DNA from: JAJPKK01 sp963802745
Lineage (GTDB): Bacteria; Pseudomonadota; Alphaproteobacteria; Rhizobiales; Xanthobacteraceae
Assembly (NCBI GenBank): GCA_963802745.1
Contig: CAWDKL010000086.1
Location: 151,600 to 215,599, forward strand
DNA: 64,000 nt
Direction: 5' to 3'
Positions 37,804 through 47,671 of this stretch are shown here, piece after piece (position 1 is the stretch's first letter; each line of letters begins with the position of its first letter). The notes under the pieces were generated by a model. The model had not been told where the DNA came from and searched no databases. It saw only the letters and a list, made by a program, of their open reading frames with translations. Position numbers and translations under genes: made by a program.

Positions 37804-38313
37804 TCAATCGCGCGCCGGCATTGCGATGCGGCGGCCGGAGGCTTCCGGAACGGGAAGCAGCGCATGGGATGCTTTCATGTCGGCGAGGCGGGCCGTGACC
37901 TCGTGTGGAAAACCCGCGGTCTTCTTCGCCGCCAGGTTGACGTGCAACGACAGGTTCTCGCTGGTTGCCGAGACCCAGCCATCCTCGGCATGAAAAAGCT
38001 GTTCGAAATAATGCAGCCGCTTGGCGTCGTAATCGAGCAATTGGAACGTCACCCGAACGGAATCGCCGGCATGCAATTCGCGCAGATAGCGCACATGGGT
38101 TTCGGCGGTGAAAAGCGACTGGCGGCGCGTCGCCGCATAGTCCGCCCCGACCCCGATCAGCGCGTAGATCTCATCGACCGCACGGTCGAACAGAACATGG
38201 TAATAGGCCATGTTGAGGTGGCCGTTGTAGTCGATCCATTGCGGCTCGACCCGCATGACCGACGACACGAACGGCGCAAAGAACACCGGTGCGATATCGC
38301 AGCGATCGAGCAT
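37804..38313 (-). CDS. thioesterase family protein (hotdog fold)
   Basis: A 169-residue hotdog thioesterase. The 4-hydroxybenzoyl-CoA thioesterase-like motif is WIDYNGHLNMAYYHVLFDRAVD, with the catalytic Asp/Asn and HLN. Then come TAETHVRYLRELHAGDSVRV and a LLDYDAKRLHYFEQLFHAEDG strand pair, the pattern of the acyl-CoA thioesterases linked to carnitine or betaine catabolism. It hydrolyses an acyl-CoA in the cytoplasm; the acyl group is not evident. It is convergent with the binding-protein gene and divergent from the FAD-linked oxidase. Confidence 0.82.
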   Translation of the reverse strand: MLDRCDIAPVFFAPFVSSVMRVEPQWIDYNGHLNMAYYHVLFDRAVDEIYALIGVGADYAATRRQSLFTAETHVRYLRELHAGDSVRVTFQLLDYDAKRLHYFEQLFHAEDGWVSATSENLSLHVNLAAKKTAGFPHEVTARLADMKASHALLPVPEASGRRIAMPARD

Positions 38314-38529
38314 CTCGGTTCACCCGGCTGGCGAGTTCTTGTGTGGGCGAATTATGCCATGAAATTTCGCACTGTCTCGCCGAATTGTCGTTCCGCAGCG
38401 CAATGGACGCGACATTTTCGCGGAGCCGTCCGCAACTGCTAAAGTGGCCGCGGAATCCGGCCGGCCGCTGCGGCGGCGGTGGCCACAAATCAAAGCGGCG
38501 TATCCGTGGGGGACAGCGTGGTCGAACAT

Positions 38530-39939
38530 ATGAAGACGGCGCGGATGGAAATAACGAGCCAAGATCGCCGAGCCCAGGGTCTTGCCGCGCTGGCGCAGCG
38601 CCTGGGGTCGCGGCTGTCAACCGCTGCGGCCATGCGCGAACAGCACGCCCACACGACCACGTGGCTTCCCAACCAGCCGCCCGACGCCGTCGCGTTCCCG
38701 GCCTCGACCGCGGATGTTCAGGCGATCGTGCGCATTTGCGCCGACTATGGTCTGCCGATCATTCCGTTCGGCACCGGAACCTCGCTCGAGGGCCAGGTCA
38801 ACGCGCCGTTCGGCGGGATCGCGGTGGCGTTTCGTGACATGAACCGGGTGCTCGCGGTGCATGCCCAGGACCTCGACTGCGTGGTCGAGCCCGGCGTGAC
38901 GCGCAAACAGCTCAACACCTTCCTGCGCGATCAGGGGGTGTTCTTTCCGATCGATCCCGGCGCCGACGCCTCGCTCGGCGGCATGACGGCGACCCGCGCC
39001 TCCGGCACCAACGCGGTGCGCTACGGCACCATGAAAGACAATGTGCTGGCGCTCAAGGCGGTAATGGCCAATGGCGAGATCATCACCACGGCGCGCCGCG
39101 CCCGCAAATCCTCCGCCGGCTACGACTTGACCCGGCTGTTCGTCGGCTCCGAAGGCACGTTGGGACTCATCACCGAAATCACCCTGAAACTCTACGGCAT
39201 CCCGGAGGCGATCGCCGGCGGCATCTGCCCGTTCCCGACCGTGGAGGCGGCCTGCGAGGCTACCATCGCCACCATCCAATCGGGCATTCCGGTGGCGCGC
39301 ATCGAGTTGCTCGACGCGCTGCAAGTCCAGGCCGTCAACGCCTATGCCAAACTGAACCTGCCGGAATGTCCTATGCTGTGCCTGGAATTTCATGGCAGTC
39401 CGGCCGGCGTCGCGGAACAATCCGAGCGGTTCGGCGAAATCGCCGCCGATCTGGCCGGCGGTCCGTTCGAGTGGACCGCCCAGGCGGAGGATCGCACCCG
39501 GCTGTGGCAGGCGCGCCATGACGCCTATTGGGCGGCGCTCAGCCTGCGACCGGGGGCGCGGGCGCTCGCCAGCGACGTCTGCGTGCCGATTTCAAGACTT
39601 GCCGAATGCGTGACGGCGACCCAGGCCGATGTCGCCGCGAGCCGGCTGATCGCCCCGATCGTGGGCCATGTGGGGGACGGCAATTTCCACCTGTCCATCC
39701 TGGTCGATACGGCGGATGCCGACGAGGTGCGCCGCACCGAGGCGCTGCTGGAACGGCTGGTGGCGCGCGCACTCGCGATGGACGGCACCTGCACCGGCGA
39801 GCACGGCATCGGCCAGGGCAAGATGAAATATCTGGCCGCCGAGCATGGCGGGCAGGCCCTGCAGGCCATGCGTGCGGTCAAATCCGCGTTCGATCCGCAA
39901 AATATCATGAATCCCGGCAAAATCGTCACCCTGGGGTGA
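38530..39939 (+). CDS. FAD-linked oxidase, D-lactate/glycolate dehydrogenase (GlcD-like) family
   Basis: About 469 residues of the vanillyl-alcohol-oxidase fold. The FAD-binding N-terminal half has PASTADVQAIVRICADYGLPIIPFGTGTSLEG and DPGADASLGGMTATRASGTNAVRYGTMKDNVL. The C-terminal FAD-oxidase domain ends IVGHVGDGNFH and GTCTGEHGIGQGKMKYL, with the metal-ligand histidines of this family. It most resembles cytochrome-linked D-lactate dehydrogenases. The start is uncertain: ATG 38530 is chosen, with ATG 38545 and GTG 38479 as alternatives. No Fe-S partner (GlcF) follows. Confidence 0.87.
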   Translation: MKTARMEITSQDRRAQGLAALAQRLGSRLSTAAAMREQHAHTTTWLPNQPPDAVAFPASTADVQAIVRICADYGLPIIPFGTGTSLEGQVNAPFGGIAVAFRDMNRVLAVHAQDLDCVVEPGVTRKQLNTFLRDQGVFFPIDPGADASLGGMTATRASGTNAVRYGTMKDNVLALKAVMANGEIITTARRARKSSAGYDLTRLFVGSEGTLGLITEITLKLYGIPEAIAGGICPFPTVEAACEATIATIQSGIPVARIELLDALQVQAVNAYAKLNLPECPMLCLEFHGSPAGVAEQSERFGEIAADLAGGPFEWTAQAEDRTRLWQARHDAYWAALSLRPGARALASDVCVPISRLAECVTATQADVAASRLIAPIVGHVGDGNFHLSILVDTADADEVRRTEALLERLVARALAMDGTCTGEHGIGQGKMKYLAAEHGGQALQAMRAVKSAFDPQNIMNPGKIVTLG

Positions 39940-40187
39940 GTGCGTGGCGTTCTTGGGCGGTTCGCATGGCCGACGCGATGCCGCTGCCGTTCGTGCCGCC
40001 GCCGGGCTGCGGCACCTGCCGCTCAGAATGTTGCAACGAGCCTTTTGACAAGCCGGAGCGGGCCGGGTAGACGAGTGCCCTGTCGCGTCGTCGGGACGGC
40101 CTTCATAGCGCGGAGGCATCCGGGCAGGCGACTCCCGGCGAATCCCAAGGTCGATTGCGTCGGGACATGTTCGAGGCAATTGGTTTC

Positions 40188-40262
<75 letters not shown>

Positions 40263-40462
40263 GATTTCCTTATAAAATCAATGCCTAGCACTCCGCGAAC
40301 TCCCGTGCCCGCCGCGGGTTGAACGTGAACGACCGTAATCCTCCGCATCGGTAACTAACTGACCAACGGACCGCGGTCGCCGTGGACATGTAAGCCGCGA
40401 TGACCGAGGATACGGTCGGCATTGCGCCGCCGGTCAGGGGCAGCGCCGGCCGCGGCGCGGGT

Positions 40463-41590
40463 TCAATAGATGACCACGCTTCTGATGCTCTTGCCCTCGT
40501 GCATCAGGTCGAACCCTTTGTTGATCTCCTGGAGTGGCATGGTGTGGGTGATCATCGGATCGATCTCGATCTTACCCTCCATGTACCAATCGACGATCTT
40601 CGGCACGTCGGTGCGGCCCCGCGCGCCGCCGAAGGCGGTACCCTTCCACACCCGGCCGGTAACCAGTTGGAACGGCCGCGTCGCGATCTCCGCACCGGCG
40701 GGGGCGACGCCGATGATGATGGATTGGCCCCAGCCGCGGTGGCAGGCTTCCAGCGCCTGGCGCATCACCGTGACGTTGCCGGTGCAGTCGAAGGTATAGT
40801 CGGCGCCGCCGATCTGGTCCGCGCCATGCTTCGTCATATTGACCAAGTGTGGGACCAGGTCGCCCCCGACCTCCTTCGGATTGACGAAATGCGTCATGCC
40901 GAAGCGCTCGCCCCATTCCTTTCGGGCATTGTTGATGTCGACGCCGATGATCATGTCGGCGGCGGCCAGGCGCAGCCCCTGGATGACGTTGAGGCCGATG
41001 CCGCCCAGCCCGAAGACGATGCATTTGGAGCCGGGCTCCACTTTGGCGGTGTTGAGGACCGCGCCGATGCCGGTGGTGACGCCGCAGCCGATGTAGCAGA
41101 CTTTGTCGAACGGCGCGTCCTCGCGGATCTTGGCAACCGCAATCTCCGGCAGCACGGTGAAATTCGCGAACGTGGAACAGCCCATATAGTGATGGATTTT
41201 CCGGCCATCGAGCGAGAAGCGCGAGGTGCCGTCCGGCATGAGGCCCTGGCCTTGCGTTGCCCGGATGGCGGTGCACAGATTGGTCTTGCGCGACAGGCAG
41301 GACGGACACTGCCGGCATTCCGGCGTGTAGAGCGGAATGACGTGGTCGCCTTTTTTCACGCTGGTCACGCCCGGCCCGACATCGACCACGATGCCGGCGC
41401 CCTCATGGCCGAGGATCGCCGGAAACAGCCCCTCGGGATCGGCGCCCGAGAGCGTGAATTCGTCGGTGTGGCAGATGCCGGTGGCTTTGATCTCGACCAG
41501 GACCTCTCCGGCTCTCGGCCCCTCCAGATCGACGTCCGCGATCACCAGCGGTTTGGCCTTTTCCATCGCGACGGCAGCACGGGCTTTCAT
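40463..41590 (-). CDS. frmA: S-(hydroxymethyl)glutathione dehydrogenase / class III alcohol dehydrogenase
   Basis: A 375-residue zinc alcohol dehydrogenase that oxidises S-hydroxymethylglutathione to S-formylglutathione with NAD, the main glutathione-linked formaldehyde step. Catalytic zinc ligands are C40 and H62 (GICHTDE, GHEGAGIV) and a later Cys; the structural zinc is held by C92, C95, C98 and C106. The NAD fold has VFGLGGIGLNVIQG and GVDINNARKEWGERFG. AAGGAGG lies seven bases before the ATG. The nearby Gfa and methanol dehydrogenase genes place it in methanol-derived formaldehyde oxidation. Confidence 0.95.
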   Translation of the reverse strand: MKARAAVAMEKAKPLVIADVDLEGPRAGEVLVEIKATGICHTDEFTLSGADPEGLFPAILGHEGAGIVVDVGPGVTSVKKGDHVIPLYTPECRQCPSCLSRKTNLCTAIRATQGQGLMPDGTSRFSLDGRKIHHYMGCSTFANFTVLPEIAVAKIREDAPFDKVCYIGCGVTTGIGAVLNTAKVEPGSKCIVFGLGGIGLNVIQGLRLAAADMIIGVDINNARKEWGERFGMTHFVNPKEVGGDLVPHLVNMTKHGADQIGGADYTFDCTGNVTVMRQALEACHRGWGQSIIIGVAPAGAEIATRPFQLVTGRVWKGTAFGGARGRTDVPKIVDWYMEGKIEIDPMITHTMPLQEINKGFDLMHEGKSIRSVVIY

Positions 41591-42110
41591 GGCGGTTCCT
41601 CCTTGATCGTTCGTTCAGGCGAAGGGAAGCGTGATCGTCGGGTCCGCACAATTGGGCGAAAATCGCCCGGCGCGCAATGGCTCCCCACGGTAATGCCAAC
41701 GCAGAGCAGCCGGCCGGCGGTGCGCTGCGACGGCGGGCCGTCTCCGGCGGTCGGCCCCGGCGCTGCCCCGCCGGTTTCCTCCCCGCAGGAGGATGTGCAC
41801 AGATTAGCCACCGGCGGCGTGGGATCACACCGCCTGACGGAAGCCGCCTAACGGAAAACATCCGCGCACAGTCCAACAGGATTTCGACAAGAATTCGCTG
41901 CGGCTTGCTCGCCGGGAGCTTTGTCCCTAATGATGCGGCTCCTGCGTTCAAAGGAACACTGCATCAAGATGCCTCCTGATAAGTGGACATTGTCGTCCCC
42001 AAGGAGGTCGTTTTCGGGAGGGTGATGTGAGTTCCGCGGGTCAACCAAGTGCGCCGTCTTGGCTCGAAAGAGCGTGGCAATGGTGCGCACAACATCTGGG
42101 AGGAAAAGCG
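41591..42110. other. gap between divergent frmA and gfa genes
   Basis: A 520-base divergent region that should hold promoters for both formaldehyde genes. I see no coding region or clear operator. CCCCAAGGAGG near 41999 and GGGAGGGTGATG near 42016 could precede a short upstream GTG frame fused to gfa, but the gfa start is better placed at 42111. Confidence 0.45.
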
Positions 42111-42687
42111 ATGTCACAAATCTCGATTCATCCGGCGGTCGATCACGGCGTCAAGCCGGGTTCGCCGAACTTCGCGGGCGGGACGCTGCACTGCAAATGC
42201 GCGAGCAATCCGGTCGAGGTGACCGTCGCCTCGCAGAGCGCCTACAACCATGTTTGCGGATGCACGAAGTGCTGGAAACCCGCCGGTGCAACCTTTTCGC
42301 AGGTCGCGGTGGTGCCGCGCGATAAGCTGAGCGTGACCAAAAATGCCGACAAGCTGAAGGTCGTGGATCCCAACGCGGCGATCCAGCGCTACGCCTGCAC
42401 CGGCTGCGGCGTCCACATGTACGGCCGGATCGAGAACACCAAGCATCCGTTCTACGGATTCGATTTCATCCATACCGAGCTGTCGGACCAGCCGGGCTGG
42501 TCGGCTCCGGAATTCGCCGCATTCGTTTCGTCGATCATCGAGTTCCGGCTTTCCTCCGGCGCAGATGGGCGCGGTTCGCGCGAGGCTGAAGGAACTGCAC
42601 CTCGAGCCCTACGACTGCCTTTCACCGGGCCTCATGGATGCGATCGCGACCCACGTCGCCAAGGCATCCGGAGCGCTCAAGGCCTGA
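42111..42687 (+). pseudogene. gfa: S-(hydroxymethyl)glutathione synthase (Gfa), broken by a +1 frameshift
   Basis: Gfa speeds the condensation of formaldehyde with glutathione. The start ATG follows GGGAGGAAAAGCG. The zinc ligands are visible: CKC in GGTLHCKCASN, CGCTKC in NHVCGCTKCWKP and CTGCG in RYACTGCGVHMYG. The frame is normal to VSSIIE, then shifts. Deleting one T at 42543-42544 gives SGFPPAQMGAVRARLKELHL then EPYDCLSPGLMDAIATHVAK and a stop at 42687, matching the family C-terminus. As read, the protein would run on into a repeat. A consensus error is likely. Confidence 0.82.
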
Positions 42688-42749
42688 TCCGCGGCGTTAC
42701 AGGCGCCCGGCATGTATCCCCGCTCTGCACATCCCGCGAACGCGCGCCC

Positions 42750-42941
42750 CCTCTCCCCATCGTTCTTCACGATGGGGAGAGGGTTGGGGTGAGGGGCAGG
42801 TGCTCGCACCGGCTCGATTGTTGTTTTCTGCAGCGGCGAGTCTTCAACGGTCACACCCCGAGGCCCTCGCGAGCCCCTGCCCCTCACCCTAGCCCTCTCC
42901 CCACGGCGTGAAGAACGCCGCGGGGAGAGGGGACGCGCGCA
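42750..42941. repeat. CTCTCCCC-family hairpin repeats
   Basis: Two units. CCCCTCTCCCCATCGTTCTT pairs with its complement ACGATGGGGAGAGGG, followed by GTTGGGGTGAGGGGCAGG. Then CCCTCACCCTAGCCCTCTCC leads into CCCCACGGCGTGAAGAACGC, which pairs with CGCGGGGAGAGG. It fills most of the gap 42688-43045. Confidence 0.65.
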
Positions 42942-43045
42942 TCCCCGACGCCGTGCGCGTGCGTTGACGAGGCCAGCTGGGCGCATCGCTGCTACCCGAG
43001 ACAACCGGCCGCGACGCTTGCAGGGCCGCAAAGGAGCGAATCGGC

Positions 43046-43402
43046 ATGAGGCGTATGTCGTTAATGCTCGGTCTGGGCACAACATTCATACTGGCCGTCG
43101 GCTTGGCGAAGGCACCCGCCGACGATCTCAACGATTACCCGACGGTCGCACGCGCGGACTATGTCTTCGGCTGCATGAAGGCCAATGGCGAGACCCGGCA
43201 GGCGCTGGAACGCTGCGCGTGTTCGATCGACGTGATCGCGACCTTGTTGCCCTATGAGCGCTATGTGACGGCCGAGACCGTGCTCGGCATGGCGCAGGTG
43301 CCGGGCGTGCTCGGCAGCCAGTTCCGTTCGACCGAAGTCGCGAACTCGGCAATCGACGAACTGCGGCGCGCCCAGGCGGAAGCCGAGGTGCGCTGCTTCT
43401 GA
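43046..43402 (+). CDS. small exported Cys-containing protein of the methanol-oxidation island
   Basis: A 118-residue protein with a signal peptide (MSLMLGLGTTFILAVGLAKAPA). The mature part has four cysteines (FGCMKANGE, RCACSID and the C-terminal RCF) and an otherwise helical composition (VTAETVLGMAQVPG, VANSAIDELRRAQAEAEV). AAAGGAG lies nine bases before the ATG. It is convergent, three bases from the SoxYZ-like gene, inside the xox cluster, so a periplasmic role in methanol oxidation is inferred. I know no named family. Confidence 0.7.
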   Translation: MRRMSLMLGLGTTFILAVGLAKAPADDLNDYPTVARADYVFGCMKANGETRQALERCACSIDVIATLLPYERYVTAETVLGMAQVPGVLGSQFRSTEVANSAIDELRRAQAEAEVRCF

Positions 43403-43405
43403 CCG

Positions 43406-44272
43406 TCACATCGCAGGCGTGACCGGCCATTCGCCCGTGAAAACGTGACCGGAGGTGTCCACCGCCTCGGCGCGGAACGTGGCAGCGCCGTTCGGCACAT
43501 AGCTGAAGCGGATATTGGGGTCTTCGGAGATCGAGATTCCGCCTTCCATCGCCAGCAGCAATTGGTCGCCCTGCCACACGCGCAGTTCGCGGACGAAAAA
43601 CACCGGGATGTAGTACAAGGTAACTTGATCGCGCTGCAGGCCGGAATTGTTCGGATGGCGGACCATGATCTGCGCTTCGCGTGCCGCGCTCACCGGACCA
43701 TCGCCGGGCTTGGCGGTCGGATTGGCGAATTGCCGAAACCGCATCTGCCCGAGATTCGCATTGGCCTCTTCGGCGTTCTTGCCCGTCGGGGCCGAGCAGC
43801 CGCCCGATGCCTTCACGAACACCGTGGAGGCGTGCAGGCTACCGTCGCTCAACTCCGCCACCGCATGCACGTTGGTGTAGGAATCGACGCGAACCCGCGT
43901 CGATATCATCGTCACGCCCTCGCCGACCTGGAAGGTGGCGGCAACCGGCGCCGGATTCTGGTCGATCACCAGCGTGATCGCCTTGACGGTGCGGCTATCG
44001 CTGCGCGGCAGCGTCGCGCGCAATGTGACTGGTACGATGGCGGCATCTTCGGCCCGATAGGGCATCTCGATCGCAATGACGCCTGCGCCATCGGCGAGTG
44101 GGCGGCCATTGAAGATGTCGCGCGCCAATTCGGGCCATGGGTCCACAGGCTCTGCCGCCAGCACCGGCGGCGGCGCACCGCATCCGAGCAGAGCCACCAG
44201 CGCCGCCATCCACACCAGCCGCGTACCAAAGGCTAGGCGGGCTCCCCGCCGGTCTGTCGAACCAAAGCTCAT
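43406..44272 (-). CDS. quinoprotein dehydrogenase-associated SoxYZ-like carrier protein
   Basis: A 288-residue exported protein. After a signal peptide (RLVWMAALVALLGCGAPPPVLAA) comes a SoxY-like beta domain (IAIEMPYRAEDAAIVPVTLRA) that ends at the carrier-type motif KASGGCSAPTGK. A SoxZ-like beta sandwich follows (AQIMVRHPNNSGLQRD to FRAEAVDTSGHVFTGEW). Such fused SoxYZ-like proteins are known partners of PQQ dehydrogenase clusters together with a zinc metallohydrolase. The start at 44272 has GGAG seven bases upstream and lies four bases after the stop of the hydrolase gene, so the two form an operon divergent from xoxF. Confidence 0.85.
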   Translation of the reverse strand: MSFGSTDRRGARLAFGTRLVWMAALVALLGCGAPPPVLAAEPVDPWPELARDIFNGRPLADGAGVIAIEMPYRAEDAAIVPVTLRATLPRSDSRTVKAITLVIDQNPAPVAATFQVGEGVTMISTRVRVDSYTNVHAVAELSDGSLHASTVFVKASGGCSAPTGKNAEEANANLGQMRFRQFANPTAKPGDGPVSAAREAQIMVRHPNNSGLQRDQVTLYYIPVFFVRELRVWQGDQLLLAMEGGISISEDPNIRFSYVPNGAATFRAEAVDTSGHVFTGEWPVTPAM

Positions 44273-44276
44273 GCGC

Positions 44277-45219
44277 CTACTCCCATTCGAGTTCCGCGAA
44301 GGCCGTCGTCGCATTGCGGGCATTGTACGCCTCAAACAGCTCCCAGTGCGGCTGTTCCGCATCCGCAGCGGTGGCGGCAGCTCTTGCAATCGGGGCTCCG
44401 CTCGCGATCAGCGCGCGGCAATCCTGCGCCAGGCGCTCAAGGTAGCGCTGCTGGTCCGCCAGCGCGAGCGGCCATGCGGCCATCGGACCATGCCCCGGCA
44501 CCACCCGCTGCGCCGGAATCCGGGCGAGTGCCACGGTCGCGGCGAGCCAGCCGCGCAGGCTTGCGTCGAGCGACCGGGATGTGCCGCACGAATACGAGGT
44601 CGCCCCCGAACAGCGTCTGCGTGGTGTCGTCCAATACGGTCAGATCGTTGTCGGAATGGGCCGCGGGCCAAGCCTGCAGCGTCAGTGTGCGGTGCCCGAG
44701 ATCGAGCGTCACCACGTCTTCCACCAGCCGCTGCGGCGCGATCAGTTCGACGCCGTCGAGCGTGTCGCCCATGCTGCGCCGGAACGCTTCGAGATAGTAC
44801 GGACCGCGCAGCGCCAGCGCGCGCGGCATGTTGCGGTGACCCACGAACGCCGCCTCGGCGCCGGCGAATGCCGCGTTGCCGAACACGTGATCCGGATGCG
44901 CATGGGTGTTGATCACGTAGCGAACCGGCTTTGCGGTGATGGTGCGGATCGCCGCAAGCAGCCGACGGCCCTCGCGCGCGCTGCCGCCGGTGTCGATCAC
45001 GGCAACAGCGTCGTCGCCGACCACGAATCCGATATTCGCGATCGCTCCCTCATTGTCCGCCGTCATCAAAGCGGTGGCGCCGAAATGAACGAAGACACCG
45101 GCTGCTACTTCGCGCAACGGCAAAGGCGGGGCGTCCGAGACTGTATCGGCCGCAATACCGGGGCCAATCAGTATCGCGATGGCAATCGCGAGGGAAGCCA
45201 GGAACGGTATCAAAATCAT
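44277..45219 (-). pseudogene. quinoprotein relay system zinc metallohydrolase, broken by a +1 frameshift
   Basis: A metallo-beta-lactamase-fold exported protein of the type paired with SoxYZ-like carriers in PQQ-dehydrogenase clusters. It starts MILIPFLASLAIAIAILIGPG (signal/anchor) and has the metal motif HAHPDH (NTHAHPDHVFGN) and later AAHSDND and FGGDLVF. After FVRHIPV the frame breaks. One extra base near 44570-44573 hides the continuation LDASLRGWLAATVALARIPA, then QRVVPGHGP to AELEWE in the next frame. A start further upstream (45294) is possible. Once corrected it would be about 314 residues and intact. Confidence 0.82.
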
Positions 45220-45369
45220 GCGGACACGGTTATGCTGCACCCGCAGCAACGGCTCGCCGCAAGCCGATCCACGCCAGAGGGGACCAATTCGCATTGTTGC
45301 CGATCGCCGCATCGCGAATAAATCCTCACCGCAACTTGGAATTTGAGGCACAGCCACCGTCGATTGCTA

Positions 45370-45399
45370 TTGCTTGCTTGCGGCTATACACATTAATAT
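45370..45399 (+). promoter_or_regulatory. candidate sigma-70-type promoter for xoxF
   Basis: TTGCTT (45370-45375) and TAATAT (45394-45399) are 18 bases apart in the most AT-rich part of the 395-base divergent region 45220-45614. This region must also carry the promoter of the hydrolase/SoxYZ-like operon. No lanthanide-responsive element is known to me to compare with. Confidence 0.35.
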
Positions 45400-45614
45400 T
45401 CTGATCGACTTCCGGCTTCAAGGGCGGAGACGAACAGGGAGCGTCGGCGCCTACGCGATGGCTGCAGCGGGTTCGAAATAAGAAAAAACGATCTTCGACC
45501 GCGCGATGGCTGCAACTCGCTGCCGTAAGTTTCTCCCTCGCAGGGCATACCGCTCACGGGCACGACTGCTCGTGCGTGTTCTCCCTGCGGACAACGCTGT
45601 AGGGAGGAGCTGAG

Positions 45615-47417
45615 ATGCATAAATTGCTGTTAGGTACCTGCATGGGTGCTGCCGCGACACTCGTCGTGGGAGTAGCCTGTGCCAACGAGGAACTGATCAA
45701 GCTGTCGCAGGACGCCAAGCAATGGGTCATGCCGGCTGGAAACTACGCCAATACCCGTTACTCGACGCTCAAGCAGATCACGGCCGACAATGTCGGCAAG
45801 CTGCAGGTGGCGTGGACGTTCTCGACCGGCGTGCTACGCGGTCACGAAGGCGCACCGCTGGTGATCGGCGACATGATGTACGTTCATGGGCCGTTCCCGA
45901 ACCCGGTTTTTGCCTTGAACTTGGCCGACGAGAACAAGATCGTCTGGAAATACGAGCCGGTGCAGGATCCGAGCGTCATCCCGGTGATGTGCTGCGATAC
46001 CGTCAACCGCGGCCTGTCCTATGCGGATGGCAAGATTTTCCTGAGCCAGGCCGACACGACCCTGGTGGCGCTCGACGCCAAGACCGGCAAGGTGATTTGG
46101 TCGGTCAAGAACGGCGATGCCAGCAAGGGCGAAACTTCGACCGGCGCCCCGCACATCATCAAGGACAAGGTCTTCGTCGGCATTTCCGGCGGCGAATTCG
46201 GCGTGCGCGGCTCGGTGACGGCATATGATTTGAAAACCGGCCGGCTGGTGTGGCGCGGCTACTCCATGGGCCCCGACAGCGACACGCTGATCGACCCGGT
46301 CAAGACCACGCACCTCGGCAAGCCGGTCGGTCCGAATTCCAGCCTTAGCACCTGGCAGGGCGATCAGTGGAAGATCGGCGGCGGCGCCACGTGGGGCTGG
46401 TATTCCTACGATCCCGACCTGAACCTCATGTATTACGGCTCGGGCAACCCCTCGACCTGGAACCCGAAGCAGCGGCCCGGCGACAATCGCTGGTCGATGG
46501 CCATCTGGGCGCGGGACGTTGACACCGGCGCGGTGCGTTGGCTCTACCAGATGACCCCCCACGACGAGTGGGACTATGACGGCGTCAACGAGATGATTCT
46601 CGCCGACCAGCCGATCGGCGGCCAGACCCGCAAGACGCTCGTGCATTTCGACCGCAACGGGCTGGGCTACACGCTCGACCGCGTGACCGGCGAACTTTTG
46701 GTCGCCGAAAAGTTCGACCCCAAAGTCAATTGGACTACCGGCGTCAACATGAACAAGAACTCCCCGACGTATGGCCGCCCGGCCGTGGTTCCGCAGTATT
46801 CCACGGAGCACAATGGCGAGGACGTGAACTCGAAGGCCATCTGTCCGGCCGCGCTGGGGTCGAAGGACGAGCAGCCGGCGGCCTACTCGCCGGACACCGG
46901 CCTGTTCTATGTGCCGACCAACCACGTCTGCATGGACTATGAACCGTTCCGCGTGCGCTACGCCGCCGGCCAGCCCTATGTGGGCGCGGTGCTGTCGATG
47001 TATCCGCCGCCGGGCGAAACCCACATGGGCAACTTCATCGCCTGGGACGCCAAGACCGGCAAGATCGTATGGTCGAATAAGGAGCAGTTCTCGGTGTGGT
47101 CCGGCGCGCTCACGACCGCCGGCGGCGTGGTGTTCTACGGAACGCTCGAAGGCTATCTCAAGGCCGTCAACGCCAAGACCGGCAAGGAGCTTTACAAGTT
47201 CAAGACGCCGTCCGGCATCATCGGCAACGTGATGACCTATGAACGGGCGGGCAAACAATATGTCGCGGTGCTGTCGGGTGTCGGCGGCTGGGCCGGCATC
47301 GGCCTTGCGGCCGGCTTGACGGATCCGAATGCCGGGCTCGGCGCGGTGGGTGGTTATGCGAGCTTGCGTAACTACACCGCACTGGGCGGACAGCTGACGG
47401 TTTTCGCTCTGCCTTGA
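45615..47417 (+). CDS. xoxF: lanthanide-dependent XoxF-type PQQ methanol dehydrogenase
   Basis: A 600-residue periplasmic eight-bladed propeller with a cleaved leader (LLLGTCMGAAATLVVGVACA). The vicinal cysteine pair C126-C127 (VMCCDTVNRG) and repeated W motifs (DAKTGKVIWS) mark the PQQ alcohol dehydrogenase family. The catalytic Asp is D320 in HDEWDYDGVNEM. A second Asp two residues on (D322) is the diagnostic lanthanide ligand that separates XoxF from calcium-dependent MxaF. GGGAGGAG precedes the ATG. The gene leads a cluster with a cytochrome c, XoxJ and a CXXCW-type protein. It should oxidise methanol, possibly to formaldehyde or formate. Confidence 0.95.
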   Translation: MHKLLLGTCMGAAATLVVGVACANEELIKLSQDAKQWVMPAGNYANTRYSTLKQITADNVGKLQVAWTFSTGVLRGHEGAPLVIGDMMYVHGPFPNPVFALNLADENKIVWKYEPVQDPSVIPVMCCDTVNRGLSYADGKIFLSQADTTLVALDAKTGKVIWSVKNGDASKGETSTGAPHIIKDKVFVGISGGEFGVRGSVTAYDLKTGRLVWRGYSMGPDSDTLIDPVKTTHLGKPVGPNSSLSTWQGDQWKIGGGATWGWYSYDPDLNLMYYGSGNPSTWNPKQRPGDNRWSMAIWARDVDTGAVRWLYQMTPHDEWDYDGVNEMILADQPIGGQTRKTLVHFDRNGLGYTLDRVTGELLVAEKFDPKVNWTTGVNMNKNSPTYGRPAVVPQYSTEHNGEDVNSKAICPAALGSKDEQPAAYSPDTGLFYVPTNHVCMDYEPFRVRYAAGQPYVGAVLSMYPPPGETHMGNFIAWDAKTGKIVWSNKEQFSVWSGALTTAGGVVFYGTLEGYLKAVNAKTGKELYKFKTPSGIIGNVMTYERAGKQYVAVLSGVGGWAGIGLAAGLTDPNAGLGAVGGYASLRNYTALGGQLTVFALP

Positions 47418-47511
47418 GGCTTTGCGTCCGTAGCATCGACAACAGCCGGCGCGACCTTGCAGCATATTGCGCCGGCCTAGCCCCAACACGTAAGCCGAAG
47501 TTGCGCGCGTT

Positions 47512-47602
47512 CCCTCTCCCCATCGTTCTTTACGATGGGGAGAGGGTTAGGCCTAACCCTCTCCCCACGGCGTGAAGAACGCCGCGGGGAGAGGGGACGC
47601 GC
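47512..47602. repeat. CTCTCCCC-family hairpin repeats between xoxF and xoxG
   Basis: CCCTCTCCCCATCGTTCTTT/ACGATGGGGAGAGGG and then CCCTCTCCCCACGGCGTGAA/CGCCGCGGGGAGAGGGG form two adjacent hairpins. They could reduce read-through between the two genes. Confidence 0.65.
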
Positions 47603-47671
47603 GGCTCCGCGAGTTAAGTGAACGGCATTAGGGCTGGATCGTGCGACGGTGTCGTACCGAAGGGAAATCCC

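Noticed and set aside
42689..42911. C-terminal extension of Gfa into the repeat region
   Set aside because: Caused by the +1 frameshift; the corrected frame ends at 42687 with the family C-terminus.
45834..47489. 551-residue minus-strand frame opposite xoxF
   Set aside because: Shadow frame; Arg/His/Val composition and no start signal.
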